A DNA stretch of 14,470 bases. It comes from an uncultured Rhodospirillales bacterium. GTDB lineage: Bacteria; Pseudomonadota; Alphaproteobacteria; Acetobacterales; Acetobacteraceae. The position numbers were made by a program, and so were the translations under genes. The DNA is taken from NCBI GenBank assembly GCA_903844785.1, contig CAIMVB010000446.1, positions 1 through 14,470 on the forward strand, in the 5' to 3' direction. This document shows positions 1 through 7,323 of this stretch, piece by piece (position 1 is the first letter of the stretch; each line of letters starts with the position of its first letter). A model generated the notes under the pieces. That model was not told the DNA's origin, ran no database searches, and saw only the letters and a program-made list of their open reading frames with translations.

Positions 1-114
1 ATGAGAATCCTGATCCAGTGAGCCCGGTCCGGGCAGCAAGAACACTTGAAATAAGAACTCGTCAATCTTTTTGCTAGGCTGACGCAGTGTTGTATTTAAT
101 TGACACAAAAACTG
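1..114. other. Intergenic left edge, no gene
   Basis: I see no supportable gene here. Short open frames on the plus strand continue into the EamA gene as antisense shadows. The stretch has a near-perfect palindrome GCCCGG-T-CCGGGC at 22-34 and an AT-rich patch around 91-110. A GAATC (CcrM-type GANTC site) lies at 5-9. The region follows the stop codon of the minus-strand transporter, so it may hold that gene's 3' end, but no stem followed by a T-run is obvious. Confidence 0.6.
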
Positions 115-987
115 TCAGGAGCTTTTCTTCGGTCTACCGGAAAACGCCACGACCACGCCGCTCAGCGCGATCACGCCAATCCCGAACAGAGTCACGCCAT
201 CGGGTGCATCGCCAAACACCAAAAGCCCGGCAATCACCGCCCAGATCATCTGCGTATAAGAAAGCGGCGCGAGCAGGCTGGCCGGCGCGCGCGCGAAGGC
301 TAGCACCAAAAGCCCATGTGCCGCCCCACCAAGCAGCCCGAGCAGCACCAGCGCCACCCAATCAAGCCCGCTTGGCCAAACCCAAACCAGCGGCATCGAG
401 GCCGAGGTTACCAGCATCGCCGCAAAGGAAGTATGCAGAATGGTGGTGCGCGGATCATCCAGCGTAGCCAGCTTGCGCGTCAGGATTTGATAAAAAGCAA
501 AAAGCGCGGCAGCCCCCAGCGGCAGGATCATGGCCCAATGAGTCGGTTCCCCGGCAAAAAGGAAGGGCGGGCGCAGCAGGATCACTACCCCGGCAAAACC
601 CAGCGCCATACCAAACCAGCGCCATGGGCCGATCCTCTCCCCAAGCCAAACCGCCGCCAGCGCCAGGGTGAATAGCGGTGAGGCAAAGCCCACCGCTGTG
701 GCATCCGCGAGCGGGATATGCACCAGCGCTGAGGAAAACATGAAATTGCAAGCGGCCAGTAAAAGGCTACGGATGGTTTGCAGCCCTGGGGCGCGGGACC
801 GCCAGGGCAGGCTGCCGGTAATCACGCGCATGGCGATGGTGACGGCGATGAAGCTGAACAGGAAGCGTGCCCACATCAGCTGCGGCACGGCGAAGCTTAG
901 GGTCAACAGCTTCAGCAGCGTATCCATGGCGACAAACAGCGCCAGCGCCGAGAGTTGCAACAGGACGCCGGCAAGGACCGTATTCAT
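115..987 (-). CDS. EamA/DMT-family transporter (inner membrane)
   Basis: This is a 290-residue drug/metabolite transporter superfamily protein of the inner membrane, presumably with about ten transmembrane helices. It shows the two-fold EamA repeat. The first half ends in the conserved stretch LADATAVGFASPLFTL...WLGERIG (about 93-120). The second half ends in the matching APASLLAPLSYTQMIWA...VFGDAPDG (about 234-264). It ends in a short basic tail (RPKKSS), which suits a cytoplasmic C-terminus. I chose the ATG at 985-987 because the protein then begins with a hydrophobic first helix (MNTVLAGVLLQL). The open frame extends 18 codons further, but those run into the terminator hairpin upstream and have no membrane character. 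A modest AGGG lies about 9 nt before the start. The substrate cannot be inferred; family members export amino acids, nucleosides or other metabolites. Confidence 0.88.
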   Translation of the reverse strand: MNTVLAGVLLQLSALALFVAMDTLLKLLTLSFAVPQLMWARFLFSFIAVTIAMRVITGSLPWRSRAPGLQTIRSLLLAACNFMFSSALVHIPLADATAVGFASPLFTLALAAVWLGERIGPWRWFGMALGFAGVVILLRPPFLFAGEPTHWAMILPLGAAALFAFYQILTRKLATLDDPRTTILHTSFAAMLVTSASMPLVWVWPSGLDWVALVLLGLLGGAAHGLLVLAFARAPASLLAPLSYTQMIWAVIAGLLVFGDAPDGVTLFGIGVIALSGVVVAFSGRPKKSS

Positions 988-1016
988 GGCGACCCTGTAG
1001 CTGGAATGACGCCAAT

Positions 1017-1049
1017 AAAAAACGGGGCGACTGCCACGCAATCGCCCCG
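1017..1049 (-). terminator. Intrinsic terminator after gcrA
   Basis: An 8-bp perfect stem is formed by CGGGGCGA (1023-1030) and TCGCCCCG (1042-1049) around an 11-nt loop. Read on the minus strand it is followed at once by six T's (complement of 1017-1022). It lies 29 bp past the gcrA stop codon and fits rho-independent termination of gcrA. On the plus strand the flank is GCTTATTTT, so weak bidirectional activity is possible. The T-run ends only 29 bp before the EamA start codon. Confidence 0.85.
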
Positions 1050-1077
1050 CTTATTTTGGTCAGAGGAAAAAGGGGGG

Positions 1078-1578
1078 TCAGGCCGCGTCTTCCCGACGCT
1101 CCTTCTCACGCGGCTTCACATAGGCAATCGCCGCGTGTTCCGTACAATAGGGCTTGCCAGACATGGGCTCACCTTCACAGAAGCGGAATTCGGACGTTCC
1201 GGGCTCGCCGATCGGCCAGCAGCAACTGCGGGAACCGCCAAGCCGCGGACGCGGCGGTGCTGGGTTGCGCGCCACAGCAGGGGGCGGCGCCACCAGAACT
1301 ACAGGGGCCACGGGTGGCGGCGCTTGGGGCCGCATCACCGGAACTGACTGCGCCGGGCGGGCCAATGGGGCCTGACGGGCTGGTCGTGGGCTGGGGGTCA
1401 CGCGCCTTTCCTGCGGATCGCGCCGTATGGGGCTCGGGCGAGACGACAGGTTCAGACGATGGGCCTTGCCAACCACGGCATTTTTCGAAATCCCCATGCG
1501 CCGACCGATTTCGGCAGTCGAAAGCCCTTCCGCCCAGAAGGCGCGAAGCCGCTCGATCGCTTCTTGCGTCCAATCCAT
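1078..1578 (-). CDS. gcrA: GcrA cell cycle regulator
   Basis: GcrA is an alphaproteobacterial transcription factor. In Caulobacter it binds sigma-70 holoenzyme and promoters carrying CcrM-methylated GANTC sites, driving cell-cycle genes. This 166-residue protein has the expected three parts. Residues 1-45 form the helix-turn-helix DNA-binding domain, with its signature start MDWTQEAIERLRAFWAEGLS and then AEIGRRMGISKNAVVGKAHRL. Residues 46-115 form a long Pro/Ala-rich linker. Residues 117-155 form the sigma-interacting domain, with CCWPIGEPG, FRFC and GKPYCTEH (Cys120, Cys134, Cys145 and His148 conserved in pattern). The ATG at 1578 is preceded by AGGGGG about 7 nt upstream, a good ribosome site. 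The gene diverges from the MATE transporter. The family call is firm; the linker is longer than I expect for the shortest GcrA proteins. Confidence 0.96.
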   Translation of the reverse strand: MDWTQEAIERLRAFWAEGLSTAEIGRRMGISKNAVVGKAHRLNLSSRPSPIRRDPQERRVTPSPRPARQAPLARPAQSVPVMRPQAPPPVAPVVLVAPPPAVARNPAPPRPRLGGSRSCCWPIGEPGTSEFRFCEGEPMSGKPYCTEHAAIAYVKPREKERREDAA

Positions 1579-1776
1579 TTAGGAACCCCCTTTGATCTCC
1601 CCGACACAAGATACGGTAGGGAAAAGGCGTCCGACACACAACCTCTATGTTTGGCCGCGTTGAAGAAATCTGTGGAAAACGCCCGATTCGGCCTTGTCAG
1701 CAGGGCTTTAGCGGCGTCCGATGGGCCATGGCGACGCACCCTCTCCCCACGACTCGGCCCCTTTGGCGGCATTCGC
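1579..1776. promoter_or_regulatory. Divergent gcrA / MATE promoter region with two GANTC sites
   Basis: This 198-bp region separates the divergent starts of gcrA and the MATE gene and must hold at least the gcrA promoter. It contains GATTC at 1685-1689 and GACTC at 1751-1755, both GANTC sites that CcrM would methylate. Together with the adjacent GcrA gene this raises the possibility of methylation-dependent or autogenous control. I see no convincing TTGAC/-10 pair and no CtrA-type TTAA-N7-TTAA box, so individual promoter elements are not placed. Confidence 0.45.
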
Positions 1777-3093
1777 ATGACTGAAGCCAGGGCGCGGTTG
1801 ACCCAAATACTCGCTTTGGCGGCGCCGACCAGCTTGTTGGCGGCAACCCAGGTTATTGCGCAGTTGATTGAACCTTGGCTTGCGGCACGGCAGGGGCAGG
1901 CAGCACTGGCGGGCTGGGCGGTGGTGCTGCCCTTCACCTTGTTGCTTTCCCAAATGTCGGCCGGAGCCATGGGGGGCGGGGTGGTTTCCGCCATTGCCCG
2001 CGCCTTGGGTGGCGGGAAGCGGGATGAGGCGGCGGCGCTGGCGGCCCATGCGCTGATCATTGCCTGTGCGGGGGCGGCGCTATTCGCCTTGCCCTTCCTA
2101 TTCTTCCCAAGGGCAATTCTTGGCCTGATTGGCGGGGCCGGGGCGGCCGAAGCCGGCGCGGCCTATGCTGCGTGGACCTTTGGCGCTGGTGCCTTGCCGG
2201 CTTGGCTGGCGAATACCCTGGCCTCCATTCTGCGCGGCGGCGGGCGGCATGCCTTGGCGGCGCGCGGTGTGGTTGGTGGGTGGCTGATTTTCCCGCCACT
2301 TGCCTGGCTTTTTATGGAACCTTTGGGGCTCGCCTTGCCTGGCGCCGGCATGGCCTTCGCGCTCAGTATGACGGGTTCGGCGGTGATCATGGCGCTGGTG
2401 GTGGTGCGCGGCGGGGCAGGCTTTGTGCCGGATTTTGGCGCGCCGTTCAGCCGCGCCTTATTTGGGCGCATTCTGGCAGTGGGGCTGATTGCCTGTGTCA
2501 TGGCCACACTGGCGAATCTCGCCACTATTCTGGTCACGGCACGCATAGCGGTGGCCGGCCCGGCGGCGATTGCGGCCTATGGCATTTCCGCGCGCATGGA
2601 ATTTCTCATGATCCCGCTGGCTTTCGGCATAGGCTCCGCGTTGACCGCGCTGGTGGGGCGCGCCGTTGGCGCCGGGGATTGGGCGGAGGCGCGGCGCATC
2701 GCCTGGACCGGCGGCGGGCTCGCCTTTGTGGTCACGGGGGTGATTGGCTTTGGCATCGCCCTTTTCCCCGCCCAGGTGGCGGCGGCCTTTGCCAGTGACG
2801 CAACCGTGGCGGCGATTGCGACCGAGGCACTGGGCATCATCGGCTGGGCCTTGCCTGGTTTCGGCCTGGGCATGGCGCTTTACTTCGCCTCCATGGGGGC
2901 GGGGCGGATGCGCTGGCCGGTGGCGGCGGCGCTAATGCGCGTGGGGCTTGCTGTGCTGGGCGGTGCCTTTTTGATGGATGTGGCGGGGCTTGGGCTCAGT
3001 GGACAATTTATTGCGGTGGCGTTGGGTATTACAGCCTATGGGCTGATTTGCGCGCTGGCTGTCCGGCCGGGGGTTTGGCCCGGCAAGAAATAA
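1777..3093 (+). CDS. MATE family efflux transporter
   Basis: This is a 438-residue multidrug-and-toxin-extrusion type transporter, a 12-helix inner-membrane antiporter that exports organic compounds using a sodium or proton gradient. The N-half has the MATE hallmark MSAGAMGGGVVSAIARALGG followed by KRDEAAALAAHALI. The C-half has the matching GSALTALVGRAVGAGDWAEA and RRIAW, the second copy of the pseudo-repeat. The length matches the usual 440-460 residues. The open frame begins about 106 codons earlier, antisense to gcrA, but those residues are not MATE-like. The ATG at 1777 starts right at the first helix (MTEARARLTQILALAAPTSL). Its ribosome site is weak (GGCGGC). The composition is extremely Ala/Gly-rich. 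The substrate cannot be predicted. Confidence 0.87.
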   Translation: MTEARARLTQILALAAPTSLLAATQVIAQLIEPWLAARQGQAALAGWAVVLPFTLLLSQMSAGAMGGGVVSAIARALGGGKRDEAAALAAHALIIACAGAALFALPFLFFPRAILGLIGGAGAAEAGAAYAAWTFGAGALPAWLANTLASILRGGGRHALAARGVVGGWLIFPPLAWLFMEPLGLALPGAGMAFALSMTGSAVIMALVVVRGGAGFVPDFGAPFSRALFGRILAVGLIACVMATLANLATILVTARIAVAGPAAIAAYGISARMEFLMIPLAFGIGSALTALVGRAVGAGDWAEARRIAWTGGGLAFVVTGVIGFGIALFPAQVAAAFASDATVAAIATEALGIIGWALPGFGLGMALYFASMGAGRMRWPVAAALMRVGLAVLGGAFLMDVAGLGLSGQFIAVALGITAYGLICALAVRPGVWPGKK

Positions 3094-3137
3094 GCTTTTC
3101 CAAGCCAAGAGTGATCACTTGGCGGCTCGGAAAATGC
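3094..3137 (+). terminator. Nested stem-loop just after the MATE stop
   Basis: GCCAAG (3104-3109) pairs with CTTGGC (3118-3123) around an 8-nt loop. Further out TTTTCC (3096-3101) pairs with GGAAAA (3129-3134). It begins directly after the TAA stop of the MATE gene. No T-run follows, so it may be a rho-independent terminator of weak type, an mRNA 3'-end stabiliser, or simply the left part of the repeat element. Confidence 0.4.
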
Positions 3138-3193
3138 GCCAAACATTGGAATGGAGCCGTTTTTCCCCGCCTAAGCGCGGCGGCACGGTGAGG

Positions 3194-3216
3194 GCGCCCC
3201 TTCACGCGCGGGGCGC
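3194..3216. repeat. GC-rich stem-loop within the pre-alaS repeat region
   Basis: GCGCCCC (3194-3200) pairs perfectly with GGGGCGC (3210-3216) around a 9-nt loop. It sits in the middle of the composite repeat between the MATE gene and alaS. No T-run follows it. Confidence 0.5.
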
Positions 3217-3239
3217 TGCGCGCTACCTCTCCGGCCTAA

Positions 3240-3286
3240 GAGCAGATCGCGTTCAGATGAAATCATCTGGACGCGTGAAGATGCTC
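3240..3286. repeat. Inverted repeat, 13-bp stem with outer arms
   Basis: CGCGTTCAGATGA (3248-3260) and TCATCTGGACGCG (3263-3275) are reverse complements with one mismatch (a G-T wobble in RNA), separated by only AA. The outer arms GAGCA (3240-3244) and TGCTC (3282-3286) also pair. The wobble-type mismatch in an otherwise perfect arm suggests an element kept as a structure or a diverged mobile repeat copy. Confidence 0.7.
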
Positions 3287-3298
3287 GAAAAACAAAGC

Positions 3299-3344
3299 TC
3301 TAGAGCGGGTTGCGTGCACCCATGTGAATGCAACATGCTCTAGA
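3299..3344. repeat. Inverted repeat, 21-bp arms, TCTAGAGC ends
   Basis: The left arm is 3299-3319 and the right arm 3324-3344, separated by four bases (CCAT). Seventeen of 21 positions pair. The outer eight bases TCTAGAGC/GCTCTAGA are perfect, and the four mismatches fall inside. The right arm ends 24 bp before the alaS start codon, so the structure may sit in the alaS leader. A GTG codon at 3324, inside the right arm, opens the alaS reading frame but is unlikely to be the true start. Confidence 0.72.
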
Positions 3345-3368
3345 AAACGCGGACCCGATGGGCGAGAC

Positions 3369-6017
3369 ATGACCAGCAGCAATGATATTCGTGCGACCTT
3401 CCTGGATTACTTCCGCCGTAATGGCCATGAAGTCGTGGAAAGCAGCCCGCTGGTGCCGCGCAATGACCCCACGCTGATGTTTGCCAAATCCGGCATGGTG
3501 CAGTTCAAGAATGTCTTCACCGGGCAGGAAAAGCGCCCCTATTCCCGCGCTACCACGGCGCAGAAATCCGTCCGCGCTGGCGGCAAGCATAATGACCTGG
3601 ACAATGTTGGCTACACCGCGCGGCATCACACGTTTTTTGAAATGCTCGGCAATTTCTCCTTCGGGGATTACTTCAAGGAACAGGCCATCCCCTATGCCTG
3701 GGAATTGCTGACCAAGGATTTCGCGCTGCCCAAGGACCGGCTGCTGGTGACCGTCTATTCAGAAGATGAAGACGCTGCCGACATCTGGAAAAAGGTCGCT
3801 GGGATCGGCGATGATCGCATCATCCGCATCCCGACATCCGATAATTTCTGGCGCATGGGGGATACCGGTCCCTGCGGCCCCTGTTCCGAGATTTTCTTCG
3901 ACCATGGCGACAAGATTTTCGGCGGCCCGCCTGGCAGCGCCGATCAGGATGGGGATCGCTTCATCGAAATCTGGAACCTGGTCTTCATGCAGTTCCTGGA
4001 AGAACCGGCCGGCACGCGTAACCCGCTGCCGCGGCCTTCCATTGATACCGGCATGGGGCTGGAACGCTTCGCCGCTATTTTGCAAGGCAAGCACGACAAT
4101 TACGACACCGACACGCTGCGCGCGATTATCCTGGCGAGTGCAGAGGCCACCAGCCAGGACCCGGATGGGCCGTTCCGGTCGAGCCATCGCGTGGTGGCAG
4201 ACCATTTGCGCGCCGGTGCCTTTCTGCTTGCCGATGGCGTGCTGCCTTCCAATGAAGGCCGCGGCTATGTGCTGCGCCGGATCCTGCGCCGCGCCATGCG
4301 GCATGCGCATATGATGGGATCGCGTGAGCCCTTGATGCATCGCATCCTGCCTTCGCTGATCCGGCAAATGGGCACGGCCTATCCGGAATTGGTGCGCGCG
4401 GAGGCGCTGATTTCTGAGACACTCCGGCTTGAGGAAACGCGCTTTCGGTCCCTACTGGAACGCGGCCTTCACCTTTTGGCCGAGGAAACCGGCAAGCTTG
4501 GGTCAAACCAGACCCTGCCGGGCGACATCGCCTTCCGCTTGTATGATACCTTCGGCTTCCCCCTGGACCTGACGCAAGATGCGCTGCGCGGTGAAGGCCG
4601 CGCGGTGGATGTGGAAGGATTCACCGCCGCCATGGCCGAACAGAAGCGCCGCGCCCGTGCGGCCTGGGCCGGCAGCGGGGAAGCGGCGACCGAAAGCCTC
4701 TGGTTCGATGTGCAGGAGAAGATCGGCGCCAGCGAATTCCTTGGCTATTCCACCGAAGTTGCCGAGGGCGAGATCACCGCGCTGGTGGTGGATGGCAAGG
4801 TGGTAGATCACGCCGCGGTCGGCACTGAAGTGGCGGTGCTGCTGAACCAGACGCCATTTTATGCCGAAAGCGGTGGCCAGGTGGGCGATACCGGGGTGAT
4901 TGTCGCGGGCGATGCCTGCCGCATTGAAATCCGCGATACGCAAAAGAAACTCGGTAATCTTTTTGTGCATCTGGGCAAAGTTGTGCATGGCGAAGCCAAG
5001 CCCGGCATGGCGGTGAGTGCGACGGTGGAGCATGCGCGCCGGTCCAATATCCGCGCGCATCATTCGGCGACGCATTTATTGCATGAGGCGTTGCGTCGGC
5101 GTTTGGGCACGCATGTCGCGCAGAAGGGCAGCTTGAATGCGCCGGATCGGCTGCGTTTTGACGTTTCGCACAATAAGCCCATGGAAGCCGAAGAACTCGC
5201 CTGGGTGGAGGCCGAGGTGAATGCCCGCATTCGCGAGAATGCCGAGGTAATCACGCGATTGATGACACCGGAAGCGGCGGTGGAAGCCGGCGCCATGGCG
5301 TTGTTTGGCGAAAAATACGGCGAGGAAGTGCGCGTGGTCGGCATGGGTCATGACCCGGCGGCGACAGAAAAGCATGGCGTCTATTCGCTGGAACTTTGTG
5401 GGGGCACGCATGTGCGGCGCACCGGCGATATCGGCCTGTTCAAGATTATTGCTGAGGGTGCGGTCAGCGCCGGCGTGCGGCGCGTGGAGGCCGTGACGGG
5501 TGATGCCGCACTCGCACACATCAATGAAATGGAAGAAAGCCTGACGGCGGCGGCGGCTGTCTTGAAGGCGCAGCCAGGCGAATTGGCGGGCCGTATTGCG
5601 GCGCTGGTGGAAGAACGCCGCAAGCTGGAACGCGATGTGGCGGAGCTTCGCAAGAAGCTCGCGACCGGTGGTGGCGGGGCTGAGATTGAAGAAGTGGCGG
5701 GGCTACGGCTTTCGCTGCGTGATCTGGGCGAAGTGCCGCCGCGTGATTTGAAGGGCCTGGCTGAAGCTATTCTGAAAGGTGGCACGGCGGATGTTGTTGC
5801 GCTGATCAGCACGGCTGAAGGCAAGGCGAGCATTGTTGTCGCAGTGGCAGAAGCCGCCAAGGGCCGCGCCGATGCGGTGGCTTTGGTGCGCGCGGCCTCG
5901 GCGGCCGTGGGCGGCAAGGGCGGCGGCGGGCGGCCCGATATGGCGCAGGCCGGCGGGCCGGATGCGGCGCAGGCTGCGGATGCGCTGGCGGCGGTGAAGG
6001 CGGCTTTGGCTGAATGA
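3369..6017 (+). CDS. alaS: Alanine--tRNA ligase
   Basis: This cytoplasmic enzyme charges tRNA(Ala) with alanine and clears mischarged Ser/Gly-tRNA(Ala). The 882-residue length is normal for bacterial AlaS. The class II catalytic core starts at [10 protein letters not shown] (6-15), has motif 2 around [16 protein letters not shown] (87-102), and motif 3 DTGMGLERF (226-234). The tRNA-recognition helical region follows. The editing domain shows the zinc ligands His565 and His569 (HSATH), plus CGGTH at 677-681 with Cys677 and His681. The C-Ala/DHHA1 region (about 720-882) has a coiled stretch and ends in a [16 protein letters not shown] segment. I place the start at ATG 3369 (MTSSNDIR), the usual AlaS N-terminus. 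The 15 codons upstream lie inside an inverted repeat. The ribosome site is weak (GGGCGAG). All key residues are present. Confidence 0.98.
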   Translation: MTSSNDIRATFLDYFRRNGHEVVESSPLVPRNDPTLMFAKSGMVQFKNVFTGQEKRPYSRATTAQKSVRAGGKHNDLDNVGYTARHHTFFEMLGNFSFGDYFKEQAIPYAWELLTKDFALPKDRLLVTVYSEDEDAADIWKKVAGIGDDRIIRIPTSDNFWRMGDTGPCGPCSEIFFDHGDKIFGGPPGSADQDGDRFIEIWNLVFMQFLEEPAGTRNPLPRPSIDTGMGLERFAAILQGKHDNYDTDTLRAIILASAEATSQDPDGPFRSSHRVVADHLRAGAFLLADGVLPSNEGRGYVLRRILRRAMRHAHMMGSREPLMHRILPSLIRQMGTAYPELVRAEALISETLRLEETRFRSLLERGLHLLAEETGKLGSNQTLPGDIAFRLYDTFGFPLDLTQDALRGEGRAVDVEGFTAAMAEQKRRARAAWAGSGEAATESLWFDVQEKIGASEFLGYSTEVAEGEITALVVDGKVVDHAAVGTEVAVLLNQTPFYAESGGQVGDTGVIVAGDACRIEIRDTQKKLGNLFVHLGKVVHGEAKPGMAVSATVEHARRSNIRAHHSATHLLHEALRRRLGTHVAQKGSLNAPDRLRFDVSHNKPMEAEELAWVEAEVNARIRENAEVITRLMTPEAAVEAGAMALFGEKYGEEVRVVGMGHDPAATEKHGVYSLELCGGTHVRRTGDIGLFKIIAEGAVSAGVRRVEAVTGDAALAHINEMEESLTAAAAVLKAQPGELAGRIAALVEERRKLERDVAELRKKLATGGGGAEIEEVAGLRLSLRDLGEVPPRDLKGLAEAILKGGTADVVALISTAEGKASIVVAVAEAAKGRADAVALVRAASAAVGGKGGGGRPDMAQAGGPDAAQAADALAAVKAALAE

Positions 6018-6021
6018 TGCT

Positions 6022-6050
6022 AAAGGGCGCTGCATAGCGCAGCGCCCTTT
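6022..6050. terminator. Bidirectional terminator between alaS and the ABM gene
   Basis: AAAGGGCGCTGC (6022-6033) and GCAGCGCCCTTT (6039-6050) form a perfect 12-bp stem with a 5-nt loop, four bases past the alaS stop and three bases before the end of the convergent ABM gene. A-runs and T-runs at the stem ends allow function in both directions, though the T-tracts are short. Confidence 0.85.
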
Positions 6051-6053
6051 GCC

Positions 6054-6356
6054 TCACATCTCACACAGCGTGAGCGTGCGGCCTTCGATGAGCGGCGCAT
6101 AGGAATCGCGCACCTTGCCGAGGCGCGGGTTCTTGGTGTGCACATCAACCGCTGCGCGATCCTGATAGACCTCACACAGCATGATGCGGCTTTTGTCGTG
6201 GCCGCCATCCTTATCGAGCGGTTGCAGCACATCAAAGCGCTCGCAGCCAGGTTCTTCCTGCAAGGTCAGGCGTGCATGTTCGCGGATGATGGCATCAAAG
6301 GCGGCGTGCTGGCCGTCCTTGATCTTGAATTCAACGGCGATGGCTATTTTGGGCAT
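6054..6356 (-). CDS. Antibiotic biosynthesis monooxygenase (ABM) fold protein, quinol monooxygenase-like
   Basis: This is a 100-residue dimeric ferredoxin-like alpha/beta-barrel protein of the ABM family (YgiN/ActVA-Orf6 type). It shows an opening strand MPKIAIAVEFKIKDG, a helix DAIIREHARLTLQEEPGCERF, and the strand-helix unit LCEVYQDRAAVDVHTKNPRL. The His in VHTKNP is at the place where family members often have a conserved His. Such proteins oxidise quinones or aromatics without cofactor, or act as small accessory proteins in catabolic operons. The start at 6356 is fixed by a strong ribosome site (AAGGAGG at 6364-6370). An upstream in-frame extension overlaps the aldolase gene and is not likely. 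It lies 43 bp after the aldolase on the same strand, so the two are probably cotranscribed. Confidence 0.85.
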   Translation of the reverse strand: MPKIAIAVEFKIKDGQHAAFDAIIREHARLTLQEEPGCERFDVLQPLDKDGGHDKSRIMLCEVYQDRAAVDVHTKNPRLGKVRDSYAPLIEGRTLTLCEM

Positions 6357-6363
6357 AAGGTTT

Positions 6364-6370
6364 CCTCCTT
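6364..6370 (-). promoter_or_regulatory. Strong ribosome binding site of the ABM gene
   Basis: Read on the minus strand this is AAGGAGG, seven bases before the ATG at 6354-6356. It is one of the best Shine-Dalgarno matches in the window and decides the start against the longer open frame. Confidence 0.8.
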
Positions 6371-6399
6371 GGTGTGAGACTTGAAATATTAAGCGCGGA

Positions 6400-7323
6400 T
6401 CAAGGCAGTTTGGCACCACCGCGCGCTTGCAGGCGCGCCAGCAAATGATCAATTTCAGCTGTGGTTTCCGCCGAAAGCTTGGGGCCGGGCGCGCGCAGCG
6501 CCGCATGCGCAATAATACCGCGCCGCGCCAATACGTGCTTCCTGATGGCAAGGCCAAGCCCAGGCTGCAATTCGCTGCGGATCAGTGGCAGATGTAAATC
6601 GAAAGCATCCTGCGCCGCATCGCGCTTGCCGGCAGCCATCAGGGCAATCACCTCGGTCAGCATTTCCGGAAAGGCATAGCCAGTCATGATACCATCGGCA
6701 CCGCGGGCGAGTTCTTCAGGCAGGAATTGCCCGCCATTGCCGCCCAGGATGCTGATGCGCGGCATCTTGCCCTCTGCTTCCATGCGACGAATGGCGGAAA
6801 GCTTATCAAGGCCGGGACAGTCTTCAGCCTTTAGCATGACCAACCGTGAATCTGCCGCCGCGCGCGCTACCATGGCGGCGCTGATCTGAATGCCGGTTAA
6901 TTGTGGGAAATCCTGGAGCACAAAGGGCGCGTCTCCCACGGCATCCATCGCTTGTGCGATATAGGCCGATACAGCGTCATCGCCTTTGAGACCCGATGCC
7001 GGCGCCACCATAATGCCGGCCGCGCCAAGATCCATCGACCCCCGCGCAATAGCGCGCATACTGGCGAAGCCGGGTGCTGAGGCGCCCACCACAACCGGCA
7101 CGCGCCCCGCCACGCGATTGATCACGCGCTTGGTGAATGCGAGCGCTTCTTCTTGATCGAGCTTCGGCGCTTCACCCATTACGCCCAGCAGCGTGAGACC
7201 GCCTGCGCCGGCGGCCAGGAAGGCGTCGGTCATGCGGTCAGCGCTGGCAAGGTCCAGCGCGCCATCAGGCATGAAGGGGGTTGGCGCAATGACAAAAACA
7301 CCCTTGGCATTTCTGGTAAGCAT
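6400..7323 (-). CDS. Dihydrodipicolinate synthase / N-acetylneuraminate lyase family protein (unknown substrate)
   Basis: This is a 307-residue TIM-barrel class I aldolase of the DapA/NanA family, which forms a Schiff base between a lysine and a 2-oxo acid such as pyruvate. The barrel opens with KGVFVIAPTPFMPDGALDL (8-25). The Schiff-base lysine is Lys165 in VMLKAEDCPG, and GGNGGQFLPEELARGADGIMTG (about 194-215) fills the glycine-rich end of the site. Two motifs differ from DapA. The G(T/S)TGE loop is GVMGE (47-51), and YNxPxxTG is LQDFPQLTG (136-144), so Gln137 replaces the catalytic Tyr. True lysine-pathway activity is therefore unlikely; a sugar-acid or other oxo-acid lyase or dehydratase is more probable. 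I chose ATG 7323 (MLTRNAKGVF), where homology begins. It leads the ABM gene in an apparent operon and diverges from the amidohydrolase. Confidence 0.9.
   Translation of the reverse strand: MLTRNAKGVFVIAPTPFMPDGALDLASADRMTDAFLAAGAGGLTLLGVMGEAPKLDQEEALAFTKRVINRVAGRVPVVVGASAPGFASMRAIARGSMDLGAAGIMVAPASGLKGDDAVSAYIAQAMDAVGDAPFVLQDFPQLTGIQISAAMVARAAADSRLVMLKAEDCPGLDKLSAIRRMEAEGKMPRISILGGNGGQFLPEELARGADGIMTGYAFPEMLTEVIALMAAGKRDAAQDAFDLHLPLIRSELQPGLGLAIRKHVLARRGIIAHAALRAPGPKLSAETTAEIDHLLARLQARGGAKLP

Larger units (their letters stand above)
3094..3368. repeat. Composite palindromic repeat region upstream of alaS
   Basis: The 275-bp spacer between the MATE stop and the alaS start is packed with inverted repeats, and I see no gene in it. 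In order these are a nested stem at 3094-3137, a GC-rich stem at 3194-3216, a 13-bp near-perfect stem at 3248-3275 with outer GAGCA/TGCTC arms, and a 21-bp imperfect stem at 3299-3344 bounded by TCTAGAGC/GCTCTAGA. The layout resembles the short dispersed palindromic elements common between genes in alphaproteobacteria. Whether copies occur elsewhere in this genome cannot be seen from one window. It also lies where the alaS promoter and leader should be. Confidence 0.65.

Noticed and set aside
22..34. Palindrome GCCCGG-T-CCGGGC as an intrinsic terminator
   Set aside because: The single-base centre forces a shorter stem, and no T-run follows on either strand. It may be a protein site or chance in GC-rich DNA.
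100..128. TTGACA at 100-105 as a plus-strand promoter
   Set aside because: No -10 match occurs at 16-18 bp spacing, and no plus-strand gene follows.
1459..1776. N-terminal extension of about 106 residues on the MATE protein
   Set aside because: It is antisense to gcrA and its upstream region, has no MATE or membrane character, and the family N-terminus begins at the ATG at 1777.
3119..3343. 74-codon frame in the repeat region before alaS
   Set aside because: It runs straight through the palindromes, has no ribosome site and no protein-like pattern, so it is most likely non-coding.
6357..6557. Longer start for the ABM protein
   Set aside because: It would overlap the aldolase gene, and the strong AAGGAGG site points to 6356.
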